Assembly (NCBI GenBank): GCA_922989275.2
Contig: OV277861.1
Location: 94,216,993-94,280,992, forward strand
DNA: 64,000 nucleotides
Reading direction: 5' to 3'
From: Gari tellinella
Lineage: Eukaryota > Mollusca > Bivalvia > Cardiida > Psammobiidae
Shown here piece after piece: positions 23,950 through 36,325 of the stretch (the first letter of the stretch is position 1; every line of letters starts with the position of its first letter). Below the pieces are notes generated by a model. That model was not told the origin of the DNA. It saw only the letters and a program-made list of their open reading frames with translations, and did no database searches. The translations under genes were made by a program, and so were the position numbers.

Positions 23950-25697
23950 GCTACTATCCAATCAGGCAATTCAGTTTCAACAGGTGCTCTTAATTCTAAA
24001 TTTCTGATCAAATATGATTGGCTGAAAATTGAAATGTTTTGTCTAAATAGAAATGTTGGGTCTAAATAGATACTAGTCAGCTCCGCTAAAAAATCATAGC
24101 TATAATCGCATTTATGGGGTAATTGGTTAAAGCTTTTGTCTGGAAGAAAACTTGAAATGTACATGTAATCCATTTTTTTTATTTCTGTTTTGTTGTCACC
24201 TTTCTGATAGAATTCACCTGTCTTAAACAACTAATAACTAGAACTAGCACAATCAAGTTGTCGTAATCTCAGATCTGATCTATTTATATATTCTTGAAAG
24301 AGGTAACGTCAATGTGTAACTTTATTTTGCCCTAGATGACATATAAGTTACAATGCATCTCACCTTATTCAGACTGGTTACAAATATTATGAAACAATAC
24401 CGCGTAACATGTAAAATGTTACACGATTTCGGCCATAAACTGCAAAGTGAAAAGCTTAATATAAAGCCAATTACAGTCTAGACGTTGTTATATATGTTAA
24501 AATGTCTACTTGCGGGACAAAACAAAATGAAAATGAATTGATCATTTTATACTTAACTATATCTATAAATTATGTCACTTTGTAAACATTGAAAATATTT
24601 GGAGACTTTAGTGCTGACAATGCAACATCCATGATGTATACAATTATCAGAGGATTCCCGATTGAGCCATATAATTGGCTCTTACACTGTTTGAAAATTA
24701 TCTACCCGCTTTCCACATTTAAATGGTTAGATTATCAATATAAGCTACATATAATGGTAACCCTTTCGTAAAAAAATTATTGGGTACCTGCAAAATAATT
24801 GCAATAACAGATATTGCTCTGATGGGCATAACATATATCTCGACAAAACGCTTGCCATCTAGACTGTTTCCAAAGCTAAACTTATAATTTACATAGCATT
24901 ATAAAGTACAAATGCAACGTTGGTAAAGACATGATGCCATCCATTATCCCATCGCTGCCATCTAATCGTAACATGAACCGAGCTATATATCCGGCTGAAC
25001 CACGGCTCGAACTTGTCACGCGAAATGCGCAATCCAACACTTTTCCACGTCGCAAGAAAACTAGTGGCCATAGCAAGGTAATGCAAGATTCTTATACCTC
25101 TCCCACTACAATTTTATCTAGCTAAAGTGCTGCCGTATTACATACGTATGCTGGATATGGGTAAATGTCATTTTAATTTTCTATTACCTTATTTGACTGA
25201 GAACAATTGTACCTGAGCCGACTTAAAGAGCAGAACTATTATGAAGTTAATACCAGCTTTACCGATTTTGTGTATACTATGACAACGACAACTGATTTCT
25301 GTTAATGTATACCCCGGGGTACAATTAACACCCAGATTTTCATTTTTTACTTGAATATAATTGTAGGTGATTCGGGAAGTGTTTTATAAGAAAGTTTATT
25401 GCACGCTTATCAATCACAAGGCATCCTCCGCTAAGGCTGTGAGCATTTTAACACGTTGTTCACTGCAAATTATTTTGAACACATATCCTAGCAATAAACC
25501 AGAATAAGGATTATTTAAATACACTGCAGTAATACATATTTACAGCGTGTTTATAGATGACTCGAAGCGCTTCAATAAAATAAATAATTATGTGCAAACT
25601 CAGCATACAGGCACAACGTAATACATTATGTTTTACACTTGCTTTCAAGCGTTGTGCGGATGCTCGTTATACCTGTATTCAGGCGACAGCTCAATCC
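23950..25697. other. No gene recognised
   Basis: A 110-codon minus-strand frame (24230-23898) runs into MITE K copy 1 and lacks any recognised domain; I do not call it a gene. The rest shows no structure. Confidence 0.4.
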
Positions 25698-25945
25698 ATT
25701 AACCCCCCCCCCCCGCCCCCATAGAAGCGCTTTATAGCACATTTAATGTTTTCATAGTACCAATTTAACAGTCATGAGTACGCATCATAAGACATACTTT
25801 CTGTATTCTAGTATATTGTAGCTTAAAGCAGACTGAAAGTAAATCAGAATGCGCCTTAAGACGCATTCTGCCTTAGTTTACTTTCAACCTGCTTTAAGTG
25901 GTCATATATTTTCATAAATAAAAACAGGCTATGAGATAATTGGCT
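25698..25945. mobile_element. MITE, family H, copy 4
   Basis: TTAACCCCCC.. (a poly-C expansion at about 25700-25720), AGAAGCGCTTTATAGC, then hairpin TAAATCAGAATGCGCC and complement at 25830-25905, ending AGGCTATGAGATAATTGG. Right TTAA decayed. Confidence 0.7.
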
Positions 25946-26160
25946 AAATTCCATTAAAAAATCTTGTTCTAATATTGAAGATAGGTGACCGACCAAGGCA
26001 CATTGAAAGTTAAGCAAACTGCGCTTTCTTTAAATGACCATCTGATAGGAAAGGAAAACATTTTCTAATGATGCATATTCATGACCATAAATTTAAATTG
26101 TTTTCTTCATAGAAGAAATTAATCAAAAGCATAAAATACGTATATGCAGTACTAGGCTGA
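25946..26160. repeat. Decayed H-family MITE adjoining copy 4
   Basis: ATTGAAGATAGGTGACC, AAAGTTAAGCAAACTGCGC, TGATGCATATTCATGACC and GAAGAAATTAATCAAAAGC follow the H order in reverse orientation, so two H elements lie side by side. Confidence 0.5.
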
Positions 26161-26329
26161 AGCCAAACAATGCCAAATAGGAAACGTGTCCATGTTGGCA
26201 TGCACGAATCATTCACATGTACATCCTGTCACAGATACCAGAATTTTGTGTATTCATAAAACCTATCTATTACTGATTAATGACAAACTATGGTATACAT
26301 GTATACAGATTTTAGTGTGTATTATTTAA

Positions 26330-26440
26330 CACCTTCATTGTCTTACCCCGAGTGTTATAGTTATTTTCAACCAGTTTTGATTCTGATCAATTGTTTGACA
26401 CTTATTTTGGAAATAAAAAATACGACAATTGTGTAAACCT
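26330..26440. repeat. Decayed A-family MITE
   Basis: AACACCTTCATTGTCTTACC, CCGAGTG, CAGTTTTGATTCTGATCA and ACGACAATTGTGTAAAC keep the order of family A, but the hairpin loop is deleted. Confidence 0.5.
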
Positions 26441-26879
26441 GATGGCTTAAAGCAGTAAATGTGTATTAGGCAGCTCAACGGAGCATATATTGTTATACCG
26501 GTATGATATGTAGCCACATGGCGCCTTGTGATATACGTATCTTCCAATAATGCTGTCTATGCAATTTGCAAGGGGAAATCGCATACTAGTATATTCTTAA
26601 CTAAGTATGGCTTATCAAATTTATTTCCAACTAGTGTTGTGGTCATCTGAGATAGTTCGATATATCTAACTTTCTTTATAGCAGGTCCATAGCAATATCC
26701 ATTGGTTATATCCAATATTTTATATTAGGTGGGTTCGAGTTGTCGCAGTTCGACATGCTACACGAAAAAGCTCAGTACTATCCGTGTTATAATGATTGCT
26801 TATAAGACCAGTTAACCGTTTTATACATTTTAGATTCTTCCACGCTCATATATTGTAGAACTCATTTTTTTCATCAAAG

Positions 26880-27050
26880 GGTGCCCGGTCTTAAGTATAA
26901 TCTTTGTTTGTTTTATACTGAAATTCCTATCTTCAAAAACTGTTGACGCTGATTAGACGCAGTATTATGCGGCGTCCGTTCAGAGTCTACACTGTTAATA
27001 TATATCCGATTTATGGGACGATAGGTTAATAGGCACACATAGGTTAATGA
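26880..27050. repeat. MITE, family G, partial copy 3
   Basis: TACTGAAATTCCTATCTTC, the core ACGCTGATTAGACGCAGTAT..GTCTACACTG at 26940-26998, and GGGACGATAGGTTAATAGGCACACATAGGTTAA at the right, as in copy 2 at 39704. Confidence 0.6.
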
Positions 27051-28480
27051 GCTTTTGAAGTTATTCACCTCTTGAGCGATTCATCATCGCGTAAATCGGA
27101 ATTACAAAGATGTTTCTATGTCAAACATATGGATTAAGGTAATCTACAAGCAGTTACACAATTTAAACATTTTCAAAGTTTGCTCTCCTTTTGAAGTAGA
27201 CTTTTAAGTTTTCTATCAATTTTGTAGTAAACTTTGCAAACTTCATTATTGTAATTATACAAAGTTTTGAGGCTAACATAAAATAACTAATTTTTACTGT
27301 TGCGAGAAAATTGGCTGTCAATAACAATTGCCAAAGGATGTGTATCCATTTTGTATTTAATACACTAAATTTTCATTTTATTTTCATATTTTGAATCGCC
27401 TTAGTTATATTTCATCTGATAAAATATAAGAAAACGGTAAATATTATTTCCTTTATCAAAGTAATTTTATGCTTTTTACTTTAATTTGAAAAACAAAAAA
27501 TACATAGTACTTATAAAAATCATACTAGATCTAATAATATTCAGAGATTCATGGTTTTTCAATACTGTTGCCAGTTTTGTCTGAATTTATTCTCTTTATG
27601 TGAACGAATAACCAAAGGCGAGGAATAAATAATGCAAGACTAAATTACCAATTTTGTTTTATTTGAAATAACTTTTACTGGGACATGTCCTTTCAATAGG
27701 ATACCAGTAGGAACAAATCCTCTTAATTAGACGAAATCGGTAGTTGGTTGTACACAGTCATGTCCACCAACACATGATACACGATAGGAAATGATTTTAC
27801 TTTGAACGTCCCTTCTGAGTTTAAAACAACCTTTAATATTGGTAACAAAAAAAAAAAAGGTTCATCATTTAACACTGGGACCTTTAATATGTTGTCATCA
27901 AAGGTTGGTGTTGACATTGTTTTACATTCAAAGTTTGATAATATGCTAGTGATTACAACTTAAACTTTCCGGAAGTGTAATATTTAAATGCCCTACCTAT
28001 CGTTACAGCACATGGGCTTTATATGGAAAAGTTATAAGTGTCAATTTCTCATGGTTATGAACAATGGTGCGATGTTCTGAATGACATGTAGGCTGTTTTC
28101 ATTTTGCTATACAAAATGAAAAATCCTGATGTACTGAAGCTGAACGGACGACCTGGTTGTCATTAAAGGTAGCAGGTAGACATCACCTCCATTTATGAGA
28201 CACTTGCATTGAGAAAATGAATTTGTTGATTTTCACTTGTAAACAGCAGCACCGTTTGTCACATGCTAAAACAGGATAAGTTCAAACCAAAAACTAAATA
28301 TTTTAACACTGAATAGAAAAGTTGGCACTTACAAAGAGAGAGAAAACGAGTCTTAGTTACTGTTCTTTGCTGAATACTTTAAAAAAAAAAGATGCTAGAC
28401 AAAGATAATATATGTCTTCATTTATGTATGTCTTACGATGACATTTAGCAGGACTATAAAGCTAACCAGTTATCTAGCTA
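27051..28480. other. No gene recognised
   Basis: Very AT-rich. No frame with domain features, no repeats I can name. Confidence 0.4.
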
Positions 28481-28736
28481 CAGTGGAGAATCTGTTAATA
28501 TTTCCCAATAAACGCGTTTACGCTTAAACTATTAGTTGCAGTAAAAACAGTTTGGAGCCAGATCAGACGCCGGGTTACCCGGCGTCTGATCAGACTCGAA
28601 ACTGGTTGCAACCAAGATAAACATGAATTATCAGAATTTTCCAAAAGTTGTACTTTTCTACGTTTTAGTGCTTTGCGTTTGCGTACGTTTGCGTACGTTT
28701 GCGTTTAAACGGGAAAGAATAACAGATTATCCACTG
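28481..28736. mobile_element. MITE, family B, copy 3
   Basis: CAGTGGAGAATCTGTTAATA and complement, flanked by TA on each side; core at 28547-28605. A GCGTACGTTT unit is triplicated in the right arm, adding about 10 bp. Confidence 0.85.
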
Positions 28737-28754
28737 TATGTTGCTATGTACACG

Positions 28755-28890
28755 AGAATGGTTACTTTGAGAGGTTGCTAATTTCCCATGAGTTTACTGT
28801 ATATTCTAAATAGCGTAATACATTTGTCAGATCTTCTACAATTCTTATCCTAACAATAAATCAGCATAAAGCGGATCGTATAGTATGAAA
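28755..28890 (+). repeat. Repeat U, downstream of MITE B
   Basis: GTTGCTAATTTCCCATGAGT and TAAATAGCGTAATACATTTG, then TAAATCAGCATAAAGCGG. The same block follows MITE B at 52740 and 57683, and stands alone at about 35545. Confidence 0.65.
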
Positions 28891-29089
28891 CATGCTACAT
28901 ACATACTTTGAGTTGCTAGAGTATTTGATAGGCATTATTGCTCGCCGTGAAAGGCCTGTTGTAAAATAAATGCCTACTTTCTAAACGTAATCGTTAAAAA
29001 ACGACAGGGAGTACTTCTCAAAATGCAACATTTGTAACTGTACCATCAATTGTATCGTTAGAGACGAATAGATAACGCCATATTCAATG

Positions 29090-29335
29090 CTTGAGTTAAT
29101 TATCGATCTATTATGAAGGGCACGTCTAGCTAATTACACGTAGAGAAAAACCACATACGCCCTTTATGCACTGTTCAGGACAACATCGGCAACTTGGTAT
29201 AGCCACCATTGACCTTTCACAAGTCAGTTGAAAGGCTTCACCGCATCAAATTTCCGTTCCGAAGTGCCCAGATCTGGATTCGAACCAATAGCGGTGATGA
29301 GCTAAGTCATTATAAGTCACTAGCCTATACTTTCT
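29090..29335 (-). mobile_element. tRNA-derived SINE, full length but degraded
   Basis: On the minus strand: ATAGGCTAGTGACTTATAATG, B box GGTTCGAATCC (about 29277), GGTCAATGGTGGCTATACC, CCTGAACAGTGCATAAAGGG and GTAATTAGCTAGACGTG, matching the order of the SINE at 48598-48860 through to its 3' region. Many substitutions mark an old insertion. Confidence 0.75.
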
Positions 29336-30140
29336 TTAACATGCAGTCCGTAGTATTTAATGCTCTACTACTAATTTGAATTTAAAGGAGTCGATATTAC
29401 GTTACTAGTTAAAAGTGTCAATGATGCGATAAGGTCCATATATTTGATGGGAAACACACACTGTGGTCGTGATGGAGTTTTAACTAACACTCTCAGATTA
29501 TATAAAATATTCTAGAACCAAAATTAATGTAATTGAGCAGACATACTTTCGAATTTTTAACATGCAAGAGTCTCAATTTTAAATCAAAAGACTCCATAGT
29601 TCAAAACGGCAATGAGACCCTTACAACAACCAGACAAATACGTAAAAAGCAATCCCAAACATTTTCTTGCTATTACTCTTCAAAGACTGTAGGGCTACTT
29701 AAGTATTGTATGTTTTACCAGTAGCACTGATAATCGAGTATTACAGATAATCGCCAACGTTTCCCATCAATATTGTCCATACGGGTGTGCTGATAACACT
29801 ATTTCTTTAATCTTGCACAGGCTATCATAATTAAAACTAAATGAGTATTTAGTATTCACCGTACGATTCTGTTTTCTAAACCAAACCACATTGCATATCT
29901 ACTATTTAGAATCGCACCGAAGAATCAAAATTGAGTTTTGTGGAGACATTAAAGATATAGTGTTTGACTTGTTCACTTAAACGCACTATTCTCTGAAACT
30001 CCAATAGAATATTGATATCTTAAAAACAATGAATCGGTCTTTTGAAAGTCTAAGCTTTTGCCGTCTGAAGAAAAACGAATACTTTTTTGAAGTAAATCTT
30101 CTGAACAAGTAATAACAAAACGTATTTATTTTTCTAATAC
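29336..30140. other. No gene recognised
   Basis: A 63-codon plus frame at 29533 has no recognisable feature. No repeats seen. Confidence 0.4.
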
Positions 30141-31402
30141 TTTTTAGCTCACCTGAGCCGAAGGCTCAGGATGAGCTATTGTGATACCATTCCGTCCGTC
30201 GTCCGGTGTCTGGCGTCCGGCGTACGTCTTACGTCCACATTTTCAAACAACATCTCCTCAGAAACCACTGACCCGATTTCAACCAAACTTTGTCAGAAGC
30301 ATCAGTAGCAAAGGAGAACGAAATAGTGTTCAATTTTTTTACTAGAGTTATTCCCCTTGCTGTGGGACCAGATTTTCTAACATGACCGTATAGACAACTT
30401 TAAATGCATAAGAAAATCTTAAAAAATCTTCTTCTCAGAAACCCAAAAGGCCAAGAACTTTGATATTTGTTATGAATCATTACTTAATGATCTTCTAGCA
30501 AGATTGTTCAAATTTTGATCCTGGGTCCAAAAATGGCCCCGCCCTGGGGCTTATCAGTTTTTCATAGGAAAACCTTTAAACATCTTCTTCTCTGAAATGT
30601 ATGGCCTAGATCATTAATATTTGACATGCAGCTTTGTCTTATAGTTCTCTACCAGGATTGTTCAAATTATGACCCCCAGGTAAAAATTGGCCCCGCCCCG
30701 GGGCATATCAGTTTTACATAGACTTATATAGGAAAACCTTTAAAAATCTTCTCTGAAACTGTAAAGCCAAGATCTTTAATATTTGGCACATAGCTTTGCC
30801 TTGTGGTTCTCTACAAAAATTGTTCAAATTATGACCCCGGGCCAAAAATTGGCCCCGCCCTTGGGCTTATTAGTTTTTCATAGGAAAACCTTTAAAAATC
30901 TTCTTCTCTGAAACCGTAAGGCCCAAATCATTTATATTTGACATGCAGCTTTGCCCTATGGTCCTCTACCAAGATTGTTCAAATTATGACCCCTGGATCA
31001 AATTTGGCCCCGCCCTGGGGCTTATCAGTTTTACATAGACTTCTATAGGTGAACCTTTAAAAATCTTCTTCTCTAAAACTGTAAGGCCCAGATCTTTAAT
31101 ATTTGACATATACGTAGCTTTGCTATGTGGTTCTCTACCAGATGTGTTCAAATTATGACCCCGGACTAAAATTGGCCCCGCCCTGGGCTTGTCAGGTTTT
31201 TTTTACGGGAAAACCTTTAAAAATGTTCTTCTCTTAAATCGTAAGGCCCAGATCATTTATATCTGAGATATGGCTTCGCATTGTTGTCCTCTACCGAGAT
31301 CAAATTATGACACCTGAGTCATAGCTATATCAAACTGTTGTATTGTCCAGTCAGCTTCTAATGTTCTCAGGTGAGCGAAATGTGGCCCTCTGGGCCTCTT
31401 GT
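30141..31402. mobile_element. AGCTCACCTGAGC interspersed repeat with about 160-bp internal units
   Basis: The left end TTTTTAGCTCACCTGAGCC carries a small hairpin GAGCCGAAGGCTC; the right end is AGGTGAGCGAAATGTGGCCC..GGGCCTCTTGTT. Between them about six imperfect tandem units (starts near 30411, 30568, 30730, 30886, 31046, 31207) each contain AAAACCTTTAAAAATCTTCT, TTCAAATTATGACCCC and TTGGCCCCGCCC. I know this repeat type as common in bivalve genomes; its mobility class is uncertain (Helitron-like or other). No coding frame. Confidence 0.8.
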
Positions 31403-31552
31403 TATAAATATCTGAATTATATGTTCTATTCTAACGCAGTATCTAACACATATAACCACAAATCTTTGTTATAATAATCTTGACACAGCCCTCATACCAC
31501 ATCCTCAGAACATCCAAATTACCTAGTGTAAACATTCACTTGATAGGTGTAA

Positions 31553-31764
31553 TTAACCCTTATCCTGCGGTGATGTCGTCTGCTTCGAAATTGTCATCTG
31601 CAACGTTTGTCAAATTTAGATTTATTAATTTTTAAGTAAAGAAACCTAAAGAAGAGTGTCAAACAGTTTGGATCCAGATCAGACACCGCGTGACGCGGTG
31701 TCTGATCTGGATCTAAACTGTTTGCAAAAATCAATAAAGTCGCGATCAGCAGGCAAAGGGCTAA
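31553..31764. mobile_element. MITE, family D, copy 1
   Basis: TTAACCCTTATCCTGCGGTG at the left and CAGGCAAAGGGCTAA at the right, with the hairpin core at 31660-31722 (TTTGGATCCAGATCAGACAC and complement). The inverse twin is 58526-58738. The 90-codon minus frame here is a translation of the repeat. Confidence 0.8.
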
Positions 31765-31989
31765 ATAGTACGTTGTTCTGAAATCAACAAATCGTACGTC
31801 AAAAGTTGACTTCATTACCGCGGTAAAATAAGAGCGCAATGTTTTTCCCAAAAGTAAAGTACACATGAAAGCAAATCAAAAGTAACGAATATGCTGCAAA
31901 GCAAACTGAAGGTTCATGTATATATATTTACATTCACCCTGTAAAGTCTCTATGTAATCGTATTAAAAATATGCAGGTCAATTCTCGAT

Positions 31990-32150
31990 GAACCTACGAA
32001 TCGAATCCGGTTCCAGCCAGTTAGAAAGAGGGCGGAGTCTCCGCCGCGAAGAAAATCTTCCATACGGCGGAGAGATACCGACAAAGTTAGGATCTACTTT
32101 TAGATTATCCGTTTGGGTATCTCGAAACCCCTATTTAAAGTCGCAGACAG
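31990..32150. repeat. Dispersed repeat, pair with 40460-40630
   Basis: CCAGCCAGTTAGAAAGAGGG, GGCGGAG, and ACAAAGTTAGGATCTACTTT match TAGCTGGCTAATTTAGGGGC, GGCGGAG and CCCAGTTAGGACCTATTTTC of the second copy. Similarity is moderate. Confidence 0.4.
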
Positions 32151-32850
32151 TTCAATTAAAATCAAATTGCGATAAAAAAAAAAATTAAATGCTATTTTTA
32201 AGGGAGGTTATCATATTACGCTCCGTCATTAAAGCTGTACGCGTTCTCTCCCTTCTCCGAGTGTTCTATTTATAGATTAGACAAGTTGTCTTCCAATTAC
32301 GGTTTGAAATTGACAAGTTCAAACAATTTGTTCACCAGAATTACATAGGAAAGTCGCTCAAACATAAAGCAAAATAATGCATTCACACTTGCTAAATTGG
32401 TAACGTAATGTTCCGTTATGACATATTGAAACTAGCATATGTGTATTGGATATGCCACGGATAGCCTCGGGTGTGTGTACACGCTGAATGTGTAGTCGCA
32501 TTTCAGCGTTTGCTATGTGTAAAGCGTGTATAAAATCTTGCGCCACCTGATTGTTTAAAATATGCTTTGATAATGGATATTCAGATTGAATTTTTTGTTT
32601 TAGTTTCTTACGAGCGTTCTTAAAGCACAGCGAGAAAGTTTACTGCGTAAAACCCTGAAATTATCATGTAAATACAGCACATGTAGTAAGGACTACTTTT
32701 GACACCATATTTAGAAACTGGAATGGCTATTACATCGATATTACATCTATCAAACCCATTTGGCCGGTATATGAAATATTCATATACATGAAAACAAATC
32801 TGGTCAAACTACACATTAAATGGATGACAGATAATAAAACTATAAATATA

Positions 32851-33010
32851 AGGAATAAACAACAACTTTTTGCCGCTCATGACGGTATGACTACATTAGC
32901 TTCGGGGGTAAGTTTATTGAAAACGCCCTTCGGGCGTTTACAAAACTCACCCCCTGCGAAGCTAATGTAGTCATACCGTCATGAACGGCAAAAAGATGTT
33001 GTTTATTCCT
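32851..33010. repeat. Long hairpin with about 70-bp arms
   Basis: AGGAATAAACAACAACTTTT..GACTACATTAGCTTCGGGGG pairs almost perfectly with the right arm; an inner stem AACGCCCTTCGGGCGTT forms the tip. Flanking sequence (GCGAGAAAGTTTAC at about 32630, CACCATATTTAGAAAC) resembles that beside the hairpin at 47424. Confidence 0.85.
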
Positions 33011-34248
33011 ATATTGACGTAGTATTTCTTGTTTATAAATCGTTATATATATTCAAACTACGATTGACATTTATTTGTTTATCTTGGACTTAAAAACATC
33101 TACATATTAAACAATCGAATCATATACATAAACGGTTGCATTTACTAGAACTATAGAAGGCACGCGGTTATGTAGTAATGCTATATAAATTACCAAAATG
33201 ACACTCTTCGGTTGTTGTCAACAAACCTAGATTGTAACATGTCCTGTTTTGTAACTAGTTTAAGATTTATCTCGTTTGGTCTTGTTTTGTGCCGTTCTTA
33301 GTGGACAAAATGGACACCATATTTGCCTAGACCGCCTATTGTACATTTTTACAACGAGTGTGCTAATTACAAAGAACCCCGAGAGATATGTGTTAACAGG
33401 TTATTTTCACTTTCTTGACCGAGTTGATGACGGCAGATGTACATAAATGCTACGTTAAATAACATTGTGTAATAACGCACTGTCTATGTCCAATGGGGAT
33501 TATCCTCTCTAACTGTTTGACCATGTGTTAGGAAAGACAAGGAAGGAATGTTCATTAGTGACCCTCCGACGTAACTCTTATTAAGAAGATAAAGACGAAG
33601 GGCAGTTTTCGTATTCATGTTACGTTATCTAAAATACTCTACTTCAATAAAACTAGAATAGTAATGTGTAAGAAGGGTAGTTTATGTGGTAAAATATCCA
33701 TATGATTATTTAGATAATTAATAAGAACGACGTACAAAAGACGACCAATGTCGGACTCGGACAAAACATGCATTTTGTTAACGAATAGAAAGAATCGCAA
33801 ATAATACTCTAATAACTATATTGAGAAATAAAGTTATCCGATAAAACATATATCACTTCCGGATATGTTCAAGTGGTCGGTATTATATCAAGGGTATCAT
33901 AGTTTGCAATTAACTACGTTTCTAACAAATAAAGTGTTGAAAATGTTATTAGGATTTATGCTGTTTATATTTTCATTGACATATGACATTGCAAATGTCG
34001 ATACTATTGGCTTTGTTAACGTCAACTACGTACGCGCTATGACACAATGTAAAACACGAAAGATGTATAGGGAAATAAACGACTTTGTGGGTAGTAGCTA
34101 TAGATAATTTAAGCTTTTTATGCAATCAATGTAACTAACTACATCAAATAACCATATTTCAATTATCTCATTGTCCATTATTCAAGCCCATCAGAACGTT
34201 ATGCCCTGTAGCATATGTCAACAAATTGCCAATAAGCACCCATTCCTA
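33011..34248. other. No gene recognised
   Basis: An 80-codon plus frame (33865-34107) begins with ATG but has no domain, splice or repeat context. Otherwise featureless. Confidence 0.4.
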
Positions 34249-34495
34249 TTAACCCTCTCACCCGCAGAAGCGCCTTTTAGCGCATTCAGTTTATTCCTCC
34301 GCTGTATAAAATAGTTCCAATCTATACAGCCATGCATATGTAGAAATATTTTCTTTATTCTAACAGCTGGTAGCTTAAAGCAGGCTGAAAGGAAAGCAGA
34401 ATGCGCCTTAGGGCGCATTCTGCTTTACTTTCAACCTGCTTCAAGTAGTCGCCTATTTTCAAAATTAAAAAAAAGGCTATGGGGTAAAGGGTTAA
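34249..34495. mobile_element. MITE, family H, copy 5 (best preserved)
   Basis: TTAACCCTCTCACCC to GGGGTAAAGGGTTAA, 247 bp with TTAA at both ends. GAAGCGCCTTTTAGCGCATT lies near the left; the central hairpin GGAAAGCAGAATGCGCC and complement is at 34374-34443. piggyBac-type signature; non-coding. Confidence 0.88.
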
Positions 34496-35059
34496 TATTG
34501 ATAACGACAACCGATGTTCAAGTCCACTTATGCATTTATATGATATTTGATAAAACATCATAACTCGAAATAAATTCGAATAAAATATTGTCTGATATGT
34601 TTATGACAATGATACGAGGAACGTCAGCAAATAGGATTTTTTTTTTTCAAAAACGATTAAACCTTGCATTCTAAATGAATGGATTACTCTGGATATTGTA
34701 TGTACTCTCCGAAGCAAAGCCATCACCGTAAAATAATGTTTTTCGTCTACTCAGGTGAATATGATATTGTATTACAGTCGAATGATGAGAATCTTGTTGC
34801 TGCACAAAATGACATAGGCAGACTAAAAGATGACTCAACTTTGACATTAAAAAAATCAAATATAATTTATATCGTGAATGGTATATGGTGCAAAATGTGT
34901 ATTCGTGTCTAATTATTTATCCTATACAGAAACGAATGCAGAATGACCGCTCTTTTCATTATACAGTGCATATTGCGATTCTCCAATTTTTTTAGCCGAG
35001 TTGATGATGCAACATATGACACATACTTTACACTTTCATGATCAAATTCATCGTGAAGA

Positions 35060-35273
35060 TTTTACCATTTCACCGCTATACGATCGTTTGCTTCAATAGT
35101 GTCGTCTGTAATAATGTTTAAAAGTTATATTTAAGGCAGCACAACTGACATAATTTCAAAACAATTAACAAACTGTTTTTATCCTGTTCAGACGCCACGT
35201 GACGCGGCGTCTAATCAGGATTAAAACTGTTTGCAAATGCGCTATATGACATCATTGAGAGTGTAAGGGTTAA
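35060..35273. mobile_element. MITE, family C, copy 2
   Basis: TTTACCATTTCACCGC, CGATCGTTTGCTTCAATAGT, core at 35170-35235, and GAGAGTGTAAGGGTTAA at the right. Confidence 0.7.
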
Positions 35274-35544
35274 TCTTTTGTTATTGACTTATATCAATGA
35301 GGGAAATTCGTACCTTGCATAACCATATCTTTAACTGTTTTATCTCCCATAGTCTATCGTTCCACGACTGTGTGAAAAAGGTAAACATTTTGCCTGTCAT
35401 TTCGTAGTTGACCCTTTCATTGCAAATATATGCCGATACTATAGTATGCGGTCTTCACCAGTGATTTGGTTTAGGTAGAGTAAGGCTTTTGACATATAGT
35501 TTTTCTGATTAAAGTATCAAAATTAGGATTTTCAGGTCGCTTTC

Positions 35545-35715
35545 TTTAAAACATTGCTAATTTCCCCCGAGTTTAACATTCACCTTAAATAGCACTAAAC
35601 GATTTATCTGCCTTTTCGAAGAAACAAATCAAGACTATTTATCAACATTAAAGCGGCAAAGTAGTAACCAAAATAGAAAACCGTCTTGAGAAAATAATCA
35701 ACCTCTTCACTGCCA
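35545..35715 (+). repeat. Repeat U, solitary copy
   Basis: ATTGCTAATTTCCCCCGAGT, CCTTTTCGAAGAAACAAATC, GACTATTTATCAACATTAAAG and CCGTCTTGAGA run parallel to the U copy at 57683-57830. No MITE B lies upstream here. Confidence 0.55.
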
Positions 35716-35865
35716 AGCATTACTACGCTGACATTTTAACAAGTAATCTAGACTAGATCCTGAGGCAAAATAGTCGGCATGTCATGAGGATCCATTTCTA
35801 TTTAAAAAAAAAACAATCGATGTATTTTCATTCTTGAAAGTGTTCATTGTGTTGGTAAATCCATA

Positions 35866-36040
35866 ATTAGAATACTTTTTTCCATCAATCACAACACTTA
35901 CTATTTTTCGTAATGCTGACTGTTTCGTCCACTACTGTGGACATCCTCAAAGCTAGGAGGATGTCCACAGTAGTGGACGAAACAGTCAGCATTAAGAAAA
36001 ATAGTAAGTGTTGTGATTGAAGACAAAAAGTATTCTAATG
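35866..36040. repeat. Long, nearly perfect inverted repeat
   Basis: ATTAGAATACTTTTT..AATCACAACACTTACTATTT..GCTGACTGTTTCGTCCACTA..GTGGACATCCT and its complement; arms about 85 bp with few mismatches. Confidence 0.85.
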
Positions 36041-36128
36041 ATGTATTTTCAGTCTAAATATATTGAATCGAAATAAAAAAGACTTTAAAGCAGACGAATT
36101 TTTTCTGAAAAGAAACGTCAAATGGAAT

Positions 36129-36325
36129 AACAGTAAAACTCGAGTCTACGAACTCGCGTTAGGTCGAACATACCCATATTTCAAAGTTAAAACGTGGCTT
36201 AGCAAAGTTTTAACTTTGAAATACGGGTATGTTCGACTTAAACGAGATCGACGTATCAAAATTCAACTTACGAAATACTGGTAAGATTGATTTAAGTGAG
36301 TTCGTAGTATCGAGTTTCGACTGTA
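36129..36325. mobile_element. MITE with CAGT..ACTG ends and nested inner hairpin
   Basis: Left CAGTAAAACTCGAGTCTACG and right CGTAGTATCGAGTTTCGACTG are inverted repeats with some mismatches. Inside, GTCGAACATACCCATATTTC..AAAGTTAAAAC pairs with its complement (36161-36238). TA follows the right end only. Confidence 0.65.

Noticed and set aside
23898..24230. 110-codon minus frame
   Set aside because: Its last part is MITE K sequence; no domain, splice context or second copy seen. Kept only as a weak candidate in mind.
30141..31402. CRISPR-like or satellite array
   Set aside because: The units are imperfect, about 160 bp, without spacers, and are bounded by fixed ends of an interspersed repeat.
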